Assembly (NCBI GenBank): GCA_036399695.1 | Contig: DASWMP010000073.1 | Location: 1 to 24,500, forward strand | Direction: 5' to 3' | Length of the DNA stretch: 24,500 nucleotides | Source: DASVEE01 sp036399695 | GTDB taxonomy: Bacteria > Acidobacteriota > Thermoanaerobaculia > Gp7-AA8 | The notes under the pieces: generated by a model | The model's input: only the letters and a program-made list of their open reading frames with translations | Told to the model about the DNA's origin: nothing | Database searches by the model: none | Made by a program: the position numbers and the translations under genes | Shown here: positions 6,921-13,714 of the stretch, in pieces | Position numbering within the stretch: the first letter of the stretch is position 1 | Layout: each line of letters opens with the position of its first letter

Positions 6921-8256
6921 TCAGGCGGATGCAGGACGCGTCGAGACCGAAGAGCCGCAGCGGCTCGAGAGTCACGGCCCGGAGGCGGTCGTGGTCGATC
7001 GTAGCGATCACTCGATCTCCCGCCGCAGCATCCCCGAAAACGTACTGAAGGTTCTTTACCGGCTTCACCGCAGCGGGTACCGCGCGTACCTGTGCGGCGG
7101 GAGCGTGCGCGATCTGCTGATGGAGCGGCAACCGAAGGATTTCGACGTCGCCACGGACGCGCATCCGAACGAGGTCCGCCGTCTCTTCCGCAACAGCCGC
7201 ATCATCGGCCGCCGCTTCCGCCTGGTCCACATCATCTTCCAGGATCAGATCGTGGAGGTGGCGACGTTCCGGCGCGAGCCGGAGCGCGGCCAGGATCAGG
7301 AGAGCGAGGATCTCCTGATCACGGACGACAACACGTTCGGCTCGCCGCTGCAGGACGCCCGGCGCCGCGACTTCACGATCAACGCCCTCTTCTACAACAT
7401 CGCCGACTTCTCGGTGATCGACTACGTCGGCGGCCTGGACGACATGGCCGCGGCGAAAGTGCGCGTCATCGGCGACCCGGACGTCCGTTTCCGCGAGGAC
7501 CCGGTGCGGATGATGCGGGCCATCGAGTTCGCCTCCCGTCTCAACTTCGAGATCGAGCGGGCCACGTACGACGCGCTGATTCGCCATCGCGGCGACATCC
7601 TCAAGGCCTCCCCGCCCCGCGTCTCGGAAGAGATGCTCGAGCTGCTGCGGCGCGGCTGGTCGCGCGGCGCGATCCACCTCATGGTGGAAGCGGGCCTCCT
7701 CGAGCCGCTCCTCCCCGAGATCCATCACGCCATCAGCGGCAACCGGGCCCCGTACTTCTGGAAGATGCTGGAAGTGCTCGACCGTACCGTGCAGGCGGGA
7801 CGGAAGATCTCCGACGCCGTCCTCCTCTCGGTGCTGATGCTCCCCTGGATCATCGAGGAGCTGGAGAAAGAGGAAGCGCGCCGGAACGCCATGCGCATCG
7901 ACGAGCCGGAAAGCGTCCCTCGCATGCGCATCAACGAGGTGATCCTCTTCATCCGCGACCTGATCCAGCCGATCTGCGCGCGGATGTCCCTCGCGGCCGG
8001 CACCCGCCACCAGATCGAGACGACGCTCGAAAGTCTCTGGCGTCTCCTCGAGCCGCCTACCGACCGCCGCGCGCAATTCAAGGTCGTCCATCGCGAGCCG
8101 TTCAACGACGCCCTGGCGTTGCTGGAGCTCTTCGCCCTTTCCTCCGGCAAGTACGTGGATGTATTTCGCCAGTGGCAGCAGTTCGCCACGAAGGTGAAGC
8201 GAGGCGCCGAGGAAGCGGGGCCGCCGGTGAAGAAGAGGAGACGGCGGCGGCGGTAA
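6907..8256 (+). CDS. pcnB: Polynucleotide adenylyltransferase (poly(A) polymerase I type)
   Basis: A 449-residue class II nucleotidyltransferase. The N-terminal part from SISRRSIPENVLKVLYRL onward follows Escherichia coli PcnB closely in pattern. The active-site elements are GGSVRD (64-69), the metal-binding Asp pair in KDFDVATDA (78-80), and RRRDFTINAL (152-161). It also has the NSRIIGRRFRLVHI stretch that separates PcnB from CCA-adding enzymes. It would add poly(A) tails to RNA 3' ends and so promote RNA decay. The C-terminus ends in a run of Lys/Arg, common in PcnB and useful for RNA binding. The start lies inside lepB (14-base overlap). In high-GC bacteria the split between PcnB and CCA enzymes is not always clean, so a tRNA-maturation role is possible but less likely. 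Confidence 0.88.
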   Translation: METSDQADAGRVETEEPQRLESHGPEAVVVDRSDHSISRRSIPENVLKVLYRLHRSGYRAYLCGGSVRDLLMERQPKDFDVATDAHPNEVRRLFRNSRIIGRRFRLVHIIFQDQIVEVATFRREPERGQDQESEDLLITDDNTFGSPLQDARRRDFTINALFYNIADFSVIDYVGGLDDMAAAKVRVIGDPDVRFREDPVRMMRAIEFASRLNFEIERATYDALIRHRGDILKASPPRVSEEMLELLRRGWSRGAIHLMVEAGLLEPLLPEIHHAISGNRAPYFWKMLEVLDRTVQAGRKISDAVLLSVLMLPWIIEELEKEEARRNAMRIDEPESVPRMRINEVILFIRDLIQPICARMSLAAGTRHQIETTLESLWRLLEPPTDRRAQFKVVHREPFNDALALLELFALSSGKYVDVFRQWQQFATKVKRGAEEAGPPVKKRRRRRR

Positions 8257-8257
8257 C

Positions 8258-8337
8258 GGATTGAGGATTGAGGATTGAGGATTGAGGAAGCACCGCGGCT
8301 TTCCAATCCTCAATCCTCAATCCTCAATCCTCAATTC
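8258..8337. repeat. Perfect-unit GGATTGA heptad hairpin before the cysteine desulfurase gene
   Basis: Four exact GGATTGA units (8258-8285) are followed by a 17-base loop and then CCAATCC, three TCAATCC units and TCAATTC (8303-8337). The 28-base arms match at 27 positions. The right arm ends about 5-12 bases before the ATG at 8343. It begins one base after the pcnB stop codon, so it fills the gap between two co-directional genes. Confidence 0.9.
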
Positions 8338-8342
8338 AGCTC

Positions 8343-9467
8343 ATGCCCATCTACTTCGACCACCACGCCACCACCCCCTGCGATCCGCGCGTCGTCGAGG
8401 CGATGCTGCCGTACTTTACGGAAGTCTTCGGGAACGCGGGGTCGTTGACGCACGTCGAGGGGCGCAAGGCTTCGAATGCGCTGGAGAACGCGCGCATCAC
8501 CATCGCCCGCTTCCTCGGCGTCATGCCGCCGGAGATCGTCTTCACGGCGGGGGCGACGGAGTCGAACAACATCGCCTTGAACCTGGTGAAGCCGGGGGAG
8601 CACCTCGTCACCAGCCCGACCGAGCACAAGTCCATCCTTGCACCGGCGGAGCGGCTGCGGAAGCTCGGGGCCGAGGTGACGTACGTGCAGCCGGACCGGG
8701 ACGGCATCGTCAGTCCCGATGCGCTCCGTGCGGCCCTGCAATCGAACACGAAGCTCGTCTCCATCGAGGCGGCCAACGGGGAGATCGGAACGATCCAGCC
8801 GCTCGCCGAACTGGCCGCGATCTGTAAAGAGCGGAAGATCTTCTTTCACACCGACGCCACGCAGGCGGCTGGCAAGATCCCGCTCGATCTGACCAATGTC
8901 GACCTGGCGTCGTTTTCCGCCCACAAGCTGTACGGGCCGAAAGGGATCGGGGCGCTCTTCGTCCGCCGTGGCGTGCGCGCCGAGCCGGTCATGATCGGCG
9001 GCGGGCAGGAACGGAACATCCGCAGCGGCACCGTCAACGTGCCGGGAGCGATCGGGTTCGCCAGAGCGCTCCAGTTGCGTGCCGAGGAGATGCAGGGGGA
9101 GGCCGAGCGCCTGACGGTGTTGCGGGAGGCGCTGGCGGCCGGGATCACCTCCGCCGTGGACGGCGTTTCGATCAATGGTCCGCGGGAGGTAAGATTGCCC
9201 GGCAACCTGAACGTCAGCTTCGAACGGATCGAGGCCGACTCCCTGATCCTGGCCATGAAAAACTTCTCGCTCTCCTCCGGCTCGGCCTGCAGTTCGGGTG
9301 ACCGCGGTCCGTCGCACGTGCTGACGGCGATCGGCGTCCCGGAGCCTCTGGCCATCGGCTCGATCCGCATCGGCCTCGGCAAGTCGAGCGAGGCGGAGCA
9401 TGTCGAGCGCTTCGTCGACGACCTCCGGCGCATGGTGAGAAAACTGCGGGAGATTTCAGCGGCATGA
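8343..9467 (+). CDS. nifS: Cysteine desulfurase (NifS/IscS type)
   Basis: A 374-residue pyridoxal-phosphate enzyme that takes sulfur from cysteine for Fe-S clusters, thiolated tRNA or molybdopterin. Family marks: DHHATTPCDP at the N-terminus, His95 in TEHKS, the PLP Lys195 in SAHKLYGPKG, and the sulfur-carrying Cys316 in SSGSACSSG. The usual VNNEIG is ANGEIG here, a mild variation. No iscU, iscR or thiI lies beside it, so the sulfur acceptor cannot be read from context; mobA-moaC lie about 3 kb away. ATG 8343 has no visible Shine-Dalgarno site; a heptad hairpin lies where it should be. The gene's TGA overlaps the next ATG by 4 bases. The symbol is a family label; nifS and iscS cannot be told apart here. 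Confidence 0.9.
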   Translation: MPIYFDHHATTPCDPRVVEAMLPYFTEVFGNAGSLTHVEGRKASNALENARITIARFLGVMPPEIVFTAGATESNNIALNLVKPGEHLVTSPTEHKSILAPAERLRKLGAEVTYVQPDRDGIVSPDALRAALQSNTKLVSIEAANGEIGTIQPLAELAAICKERKIFFHTDATQAAGKIPLDLTNVDLASFSAHKLYGPKGIGALFVRRGVRAEPVMIGGGQERNIRSGTVNVPGAIGFARALQLRAEEMQGEAERLTVLREALAAGITSAVDGVSINGPREVRLPGNLNVSFERIEADSLILAMKNFSLSSGSACSSGDRGPSHVLTAIGVPEPLAIGSIRIGLGKSSEAEHVERFVDDLRRMVRKLREISAA

Positions 9468-10168
9468 ATCTGAGCGACACGGGACGGATCCTGCTGGTCG
9501 ACCATTCACGCGGTGCGCTGCTGTTCCAGGAGACGATCCTCCGGCGCCGCGACACGGTCATCCTGACGGCGCTGGCCGGCAGCGAAGGCCTGCTGAAGGC
9601 GAGAGCCGAACGGCCGCAGCTCATCATGTTCGGCTTCGACCTCTTCGACATGACGGCGCCGGAGTTCTGCCGCGAGATCCGCGAGGACGAGCTGACGAAA
9701 CGCACGTCGCTGCTGCTCGTCTGCGACCGCGAACATGCTGGCGAAGGCGATCTCTGTCTCTCCGCTGGCTGCAACGACGTCATCTACCGCCCGCTGCAGA
9801 GGGCGGAGCTCGACGAAAGGGTGCAGCGGCTCACCAGCATCCCGGTGCGGCGGCAGTTGCGCACGATCACGAAGATCGAGGTGTCGCTCGAAAAGAACGG
9901 CCGGTTCATCCTCGGCCGCAGCGTGAACATCTCGGCCAACGGGATGCTGCTCGAGGTCGACCGCGTCCTGCCCCAGGACGGCCCGGTGCGCGTCCACTTC
10001 TACTTGCCGGCGGATGCGAAGCCGCTCGTGCTCGACGCCGAGATCCTGCGAGCGGAGTTCTCCGGCGCGATGGCCAAGTACGGCATGCGCTTCCTCAACG
10101 CACTCCCTGACGAAAGAGAACGGATCGAGCGGTTCGTCCATCGCATCCGTTCGCGAGAAACCATCTGA
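9464..10168 (+). CDS. Degenerate receiver plus PilZ domain protein
   Basis: A 234-residue protein. Residues of about 8-125 have a CheY-like fold pattern (GRILLVDHS, RPQLIMFGFDLFDM, NDVIYRPLQRAEL). The phosphate-accepting Asp position holds Gly57, and the conserved Lys is Arg109, so it probably cannot be phosphorylated. Residues of about 128-225 form a PilZ domain with both c-di-GMP motifs: RxxxR at Arg129-Arg133 and NISANG (N/DxSxxG) at 155-160. It is therefore likely a c-di-GMP sensor acting on motility, exopolysaccharide or cell-surface machinery, with partner unknown. It overlaps the cysteine desulfurase gene by 4 bases and the TPR gene by 1, pointing to one transcript. Confidence 0.82.
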   Translation: MNLSDTGRILLVDHSRGALLFQETILRRRDTVILTALAGSEGLLKARAERPQLIMFGFDLFDMTAPEFCREIREDELTKRTSLLLVCDREHAGEGDLCLSAGCNDVIYRPLQRAELDERVQRLTSIPVRRQLRTITKIEVSLEKNGRFILGRSVNISANGMLLEVDRVLPQDGPVRVHFYLPADAKPLVLDAEILRAEFSGAMAKYGMRFLNALPDERERIERFVHRIRSRETI

Positions 10169-10656
10169 TGAGCCGGACCCCCGCGGCGATCGACGCCGCC
10201 ATCGCCATCGCCAGGTCGGAGGACTACCTCCGGGCGCTCACGCTGTTCGTCGACATCTACGGCCAGGAAGATTCGCCGCCGCTGAAGTCGCCGAAGGATG
10301 CGAGCGGACTTTCGTACTTTGGGTTGTGCCTGGCCCTCGTGCAGAAGAAGTTCAAGCCGGCCATCGATCTCTGCAAACGGGCCATCGATCTCGAGTTCTA
10401 CAACGCCGATCATTACGTGAACCTGGCGCGCGTCTACGTCGCCGCCGGCAACCGGAAGAAGGCTGTCGAGACGACGGAGAACGGCCTGAAGCTGATGCCG
10501 GAGGACGACGGTCTGCTGGGCATGCGGAAGGAGCTCGGCATCCGCTCCCGGCCCGCGATCCCGTTCCTCGACCGCACGAATCCGTTGAATGTTTCGCTCG
10601 GCCAGGCGCGCCACGCGAAGAAAGTCGCGGACGACGAGCAGAAAAAGAAGCGGTAG
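10168..10656 (+). CDS. Tetratricopeptide-repeat protein
   Basis: A 162-residue protein with helical TPR-like units: EDYLRALTLFVDIY, then YFGLCLALVQKKFKPAIDLCKRAIDLE, and HYVNLARVYVAAGNRKKAVETTENGLKLMPED. There is no signal peptide, so it should be cytoplasmic. The last 40 residues are basic and disordered (KKVADDEQKKKR). TPR proteins usually hold protein partners together. Its place directly after the PilZ gene (stop and start share one base) suggests that they work together, but no partner can be named. Confidence 0.75.
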   Translation: MSRTPAAIDAAIAIARSEDYLRALTLFVDIYGQEDSPPLKSPKDASGLSYFGLCLALVQKKFKPAIDLCKRAIDLEFYNADHYVNLARVYVAAGNRKKAVETTENGLKLMPEDDGLLGMRKELGIRSRPAIPFLDRTNPLNVSLGQARHAKKVADDEQKKKR

Positions 10657-10661
10657 CGGCG

Positions 10662-11747
10662 ATGCGCGTGCTCGTCATCGGTGGTGGGATCGGCGGGCTG
10701 GCTACGACGATTGCGCTCCGGCAGCGGGGGATCGAGACGGTGGTCTGCGAGCGCGCCGGCGCGCTGCGCGAAGTCGGCGCCGGGATCACGCTCTGGTCGA
10801 ACGCCATCCGTTGTTTACGTGAGCTCGGCGTCGCTGACGACATCATCGCCCTCGGCGCGAAGCTGCACCGGGCCGAGATTCGTACGTCGGCCGGTCGGGT
10901 GTTGAGTGCGACGGACGTCGATCCGCTCGCGGCAGTCATCGGCGAGCCGTGCGTGATGCTGCACCGTGCGGAGCTGCTGGCCGCGCTGGCGGCGAAGGTG
11001 CCGGATCTGAAGCTCGGCGCCGAGTGCGTGGCCATCGACGACGATGGCGCCCGTTTCGCGGACGGCCATGTCGAGCGCGCGGATGTGATCGTCGGTGCCG
11101 ACGGGATCCACTCCGTCGTGCGGAAGCAGCTCTTTCCGTCGCTCGTGCCGCGTTACTCCGGCTACACCGGGTGGCGGGGCATCGCCCCGTTCGACGACGT
11201 TCATGGCGTGGCGCTGGAGTGGTGGGGACGGGGACGCCGCTTCGGCATCGTGCCGATCGGCGGCGGGCGGGTGTACTGGTTCGCCACGGCGAACCAGCCT
11301 GCCGGGGTGCAGCACACGCGGCTCCGCGAGCTGTTCGGCGACTGGCAGGCGCCGGTGCCGGAGATCGTCGCGCGGATGACGTCCGTCCTGCAGAACGACA
11401 TCTACGATCTGCCTCCGACGCGGACCTGGTTCCGCGGCCGGACGGTGCTGCTCGGGGATGCGATTCACGCCACCACGCCGAACCTCGGGCAAGGGGCGGC
11501 GATGGCTATCGAGTCGGCGCTCGCACTTGCGCGTGCGCTCGAGGCGGAGCGTTCCGTGGAGGCAGCGTTTGCGCGCTACACCGAGGAGCGGCAGCGGCGC
11601 ACCGCCTGGATCACGCGGCAATCGTGGCGCATCGGGCAGGTGGGGCAGGTGGAGAACCGGCTCGGCGTGGCGGTGCGGAACGCGGTGGTCGGGATGACCC
11701 CGGCGCGGGTGGGGGAGCGGCAGTTGCTGCGCGCCATGGGCGCCTAG
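10662..11747 (+). CDS. FAD-dependent monooxygenase (aromatic hydroxylase type)
   Basis: A 361-residue group A flavoprotein monooxygenase. The FAD-binding GxGxxG lies at GGGIGG (7-12), followed by the acidic-end strand VVCER. The second motif VGADGIHSVVRKQLFP lies around 144-159 and the third, LLGDAIHATTPNLGQGAAMAIE, around 263-284. It should use NAD(P)H and O2 to hydroxylate a small substrate. Related enzymes include salicylate, urate and zeaxanthin-type hydroxylases, and the sequence alone does not decide among them. ATG 10662 is 5 bases after the TPR stop codon. A longer open frame upstream only reads through the PilZ and TPR genes and is rejected. Confidence 0.88.
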   Translation: MRVLVIGGGIGGLATTIALRQRGIETVVCERAGALREVGAGITLWSNAIRCLRELGVADDIIALGAKLHRAEIRTSAGRVLSATDVDPLAAVIGEPCVMLHRAELLAALAAKVPDLKLGAECVAIDDDGARFADGHVERADVIVGADGIHSVVRKQLFPSLVPRYSGYTGWRGIAPFDDVHGVALEWWGRGRRFGIVPIGGGRVYWFATANQPAGVQHTRLRELFGDWQAPVPEIVARMTSVLQNDIYDLPPTRTWFRGRTVLLGDAIHATTPNLGQGAAMAIESALALARALEAERSVEAAFARYTEERQRRTAWITRQSWRIGQVGQVENRLGVAVRNAVVGMTPARVGERQLLRAMGA

Positions 11748-11751
11748 CCGC

Positions 11752-11837
11752 AATCTCGGAGTGCGGTGGCGAACGCCACCGCTCTGCTACACGTGTAAAA
11801 GAGCGGTGGCGTTCGTTCGCCACCGCACTCCGAGATT
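11752..11837. repeat. Inverted GGAG-headed REP doublet (REPIN-like)
   Basis: Two inward-facing units lie between convergent genes. Left unit 11752-11785: AATCTC, GGAG, T, then the palindrome GCGGTGGCGAACGCCACCGC and TCT. Right unit 11800-11837 is the same on the minus strand except for an extra four bases (AACG) at the palindrome centre. The 14-base spacer holds ACACGTGT, itself a perfect palindrome. Either unit can fold alone, or both can pair into one stem of about 34 bp. Partial copies occur at 1-23 and 24475-24500. It could end transcription from both sides. Confidence 0.85.
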
Positions 11838-11844
11838 CGATCGG

Positions 11845-12519
11845 CTAACCGCGATACAGCCTGGCCAGCTTCTCCGGATCCCGCCCGAGGCGCCAGCCCA
11901 GGATCACGCGCCAGTTGATGGCAGACGTGCGGACCAGCCCTTTCTCCAGGAACCGCCGCCCGGACGTGCGCACGCGCATCGGCAGAATGGCGGTCTTGCC
12001 GCTCCGTTTCATCCTGACCGCCAGATCGTAGTCCTCCATGATCGGCACGTCCGCAAACCCGCCGACGCGGAGCAGGGTCTCGCGGCGGATGAACTGCGCC
12101 TGATCGCCCCAGGGGCAGCCGGTCATCGCTGTCCGGCGGTTGATCATGAAGGCGGCGAAACGGAGCCGCCGCGACTGCTCGATGAACTCGAGCTGGAAGC
12201 CGCCGAACTGTGCGCCCGTCGCCAGCGCACGCATCACGGCGATGGCGGCGCCGGGCGGCAAGAGCGTATCGGCGTGCAGGAAGATCAGGTGCTCGTGCGA
12301 CGCTTCCTGCGCGCCGCGATTGAGCTGACGTGCACGAATTCGCTCGCCGGTGATGACGCGGGCGCGATGCGCTTTCGCGACACTCACGGTGCCGTCCTCG
12401 CTGCCGCCGTCCGCCACGAGCACTTCCGCGGCGCCGGCCGCGAAGGCGGCGTCGATGGTCGCGGCGATCCGCGTTTCTTCATTCAGCGCGGGAATGATGA
12501 CCGACACCGGCAGGGGCAC
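11845..12519 (-). CDS. Family 2 glycosyltransferase (TIGR04283-like)
   Basis: A 224-residue GT2 enzyme read from a GTG start at 12519. It begins directly with the fold's first strand, PVSVIIPALNEE, then VADGGSEDGT, FLHADTLLP (the DxD-like His-Ala-Asp site), GDQAQF and IMEDYDLAVRM, which together fit the small cytoplasmic glycosyltransferases modelled as TIGR04283. No membrane anchor is seen. The donor and acceptor are unknown. In other bacteria this family often pairs with a TIGR04282 transferase, which is absent here. The 350-residue open frame starting at 12897 runs through the antisense of mobA and is rejected. The start is 24 bases from the divergent mobA ATG, so leaders must be very short. 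Confidence 0.82.
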   Translation of the reverse strand: MPLPVSVIIPALNEETRIAATIDAAFAAGAAEVLVADGGSEDGTVSVAKAHRARVITGERIRARQLNRGAQEASHEHLIFLHADTLLPPGAAIAVMRALATGAQFGGFQLEFIEQSRRLRFAAFMINRRTAMTGCPWGDQAQFIRRETLLRVGGFADVPIMEDYDLAVRMKRSGKTAILPMRVRTSGRRFLEKGLVRTSAINWRVILGWRLGRDPEKLARLYRG

Positions 12520-12543
12520 CGCCGGATGGTACGCTCGCCTTGG

Positions 12544-13110
12544 ATGAACTGCTATCTGCTCGTGGGCGGACGCTCGTCCCGCATGGGGCAGTCCAAGACC
12601 GCACTCTTCGCCGGACGCGTCATTGCCGCCGCGCGTCCTGCCTTCGATGAAGTCATCGCCGTGCAACGCCATGGCGGCGAAGAGATCGCGCAAGTCCGCA
12701 CGATCCACGAGGACGAGCACCTCGATGAGGCCGCGGTTTTCGGCGTTGCCCGAGCGCTCCGCGACCTGGGCGGTGCCGGTAAGTGCGTCATCCTGGCGGT
12801 CGATTATCCGCGGATCACGACCGACCTGCTGCGGTTTCTGCGCGAGCGCTTCGAGGCAAGCAGGGCCGCGATGCTCGTCCCGGTGTGGAACGGCCATCCG
12901 CAGACTCTTTGCGCCGGATACGACGCCTCCCTCCTGCCGCTGGTCGAAAAGCGCCTCGCCGACAGGCGTTACGACCTGAGAGGCTTGATCGCGGAGGCCG
13001 CTGCGGAGATGATCGGCGAGCGGCTGCTGCGGGAACGCTTCAGCGGAGAGCCGCTCGTGAACGTCAACACACCCGAAGAGCTCGAGCAGGCGGAGGCGCT
13101 GGATGGCTAA
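12544..13110 (+). CDS. mobA: Molybdenum cofactor guanylyltransferase
   Basis: A 188-residue nucleotidyltransferase. The N-terminal LVGGRSSRMGQSKTALF (6-22) is the GTP-binding LAGGxSxRMGxDK loop of MobA. AVDYPRIT holds the metal-binding Asp of the family's central motif, and VNVNTPEELEQAE near the C-terminus is its usual end signature. It would attach GMP to molybdopterin in the cytoplasm, giving the guanine dinucleotide cofactor for DMSO-reductase-type enzymes. MobA and MocA (CTP) are similar; the pattern fits MobA better, but MocA is not excluded. It overlaps moaC by 8 bases, so the two are surely co-transcribed. No Shine-Dalgarno sequence precedes ATG 12544. Confidence 0.85.
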   Translation: MNCYLLVGGRSSRMGQSKTALFAGRVIAAARPAFDEVIAVQRHGGEEIAQVRTIHEDEHLDEAAVFGVARALRDLGGAGKCVILAVDYPRITTDLLRFLRERFEASRAAMLVPVWNGHPQTLCAGYDASLLPLVEKRLADRRYDLRGLIAEAAAEMIGERLLRERFSGEPLVNVNTPEELEQAEALDG

Positions 13111-13579
13111 GGATTTCTCTCATCTCGACGAGACAGGCGGCATCTCGATGGTGCACGTCGGCGCAAAACGGACGACGTCGCGCGAAGCCGTCGCCTCGGC
13201 CACGGTGCGCATGACGCCCGAGACGCTCCGCAAACTGATGGAGCGCGCCCTGCCGAAGGGTGACGTCCTGACGACCGCCAAAGTCGCGGGCGTCCTCGCG
13301 GCCAAGCAGACGCCGACCCTCATTCCGCTCGCTCATCCGCTGATGCTCGAGTCCGTCGACATCACCTTCGATCTCGACCCCGACGCCGGCGCCATCGAAG
13401 TCCGCTCCATCGTCAAATGCGACGGCAAGACCGGCGTGGAGATGGAAGCCATGACCGCCTGCGCCGTGGCCGCCCTCACGATCTACGACATGTGCAAGAG
13501 CGCCGAAAAAGGCATCGTCATCGACGGCCTGCAACTGGTGAGGAAGACGGGCGGCAAGTCGGGGACGTGGGAGAGGTGA
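13103..13579 (+). CDS. moaC: Cyclic pyranopterin monophosphate synthase
   Basis: A 158-residue MoaC, which converts the MoaA product (3',8-cyclo-GTP) to cyclic pyranopterin monophosphate in molybdenum cofactor synthesis. Conserved parts: the N-terminal SHLDETGGISMVHVG, PKGDVLTTAKVAG with Lys52, LIPLAHPLML, the signature KTGVEMEAMTACAVAALTIYDM, and the catalytic Asp129 and Lys132 in YDMCKSAEKG. The length matches the E. coli protein. A GGAGG lies 7 bases before ATG 13103, inside the end of mobA. No moaA, moaB, moaD or moaE lies nearby, so the pathway is scattered in this genome. Confidence 0.95.
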   Translation: MAKDFSHLDETGGISMVHVGAKRTTSREAVASATVRMTPETLRKLMERALPKGDVLTTAKVAGVLAAKQTPTLIPLAHPLMLESVDITFDLDPDAGAIEVRSIVKCDGKTGVEMEAMTACAVAALTIYDMCKSAEKGIVIDGLQLVRKTGGKSGTWER

Positions 13580-13600
13580 GGGCCGCGCGAAGCGTCTCTA

Positions 13601-13679
13601 GTTTTCGGTTGTTGGTTTTTGGTTTTTGGTGCTGCGCTCCACCACGTTCGTCGCGCAGCGGAGCAACCAACAACCAAAA
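13601..13679. repeat. Inverted heptad arrays, GTTTTTG/CAACCAA family
   Basis: Left arm: GTTTTCG, GTTGTTG, GTTTTTG, GTTTTTG (13601-13628). Inside is a perfect stem, GCTGCGC with GCGCAGC (13631-13637 and 13652-13658). Right arm: CAACCAACAACCAAAAA (13664-13680). The gap lies between convergent moaC and a lipoprotein gene. The right arm's A run and the left arm's T runs would give U-rich RNA ends on both strands, so this array is the best terminator candidate among the repeats. Confidence 0.75.
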
Positions 13680-13690
13680 AGCTTCACACA

Positions 13691-13714
13691 GCGCCCGCGA
13701 ACGCGGGCGCTACT
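13691..13714 (-). repeat. GTAG-headed REP-like palindrome
   Basis: On the plus strand GCGCCCGCGAACGCGGGCGC is a 9-bp stem around a two-base centre, directly followed by TACT. On the minus strand this reads AGTAG then the palindrome, so the head is GTAG. Its layout (GCGNNNGCGAACGCNNNCGC) matches the GGAG palindrome elsewhere in the window with other inner bases. It overlaps the stop codon of the following minus-strand gene (13710-13712). Confidence 0.65.

Noticed and set aside
6898..8313. 471-residue minus-strand frame over pcnB
   Set aside because: Antisense shadow; its first residues (ILNPQSSILNP) are only the translated GGATTGA hairpin.
8258..8337. CRISPR array
   Set aside because: Units are 7 bases, directly joined without spacers, and inverted around a loop; no cas genes are present.
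11754..11835. Insertion-sequence terminal repeats or a miniature transposon
   Set aside because: No flanking target duplication can be seen and each unit is itself palindromic with a GGAG head, which fits a REP doublet better.
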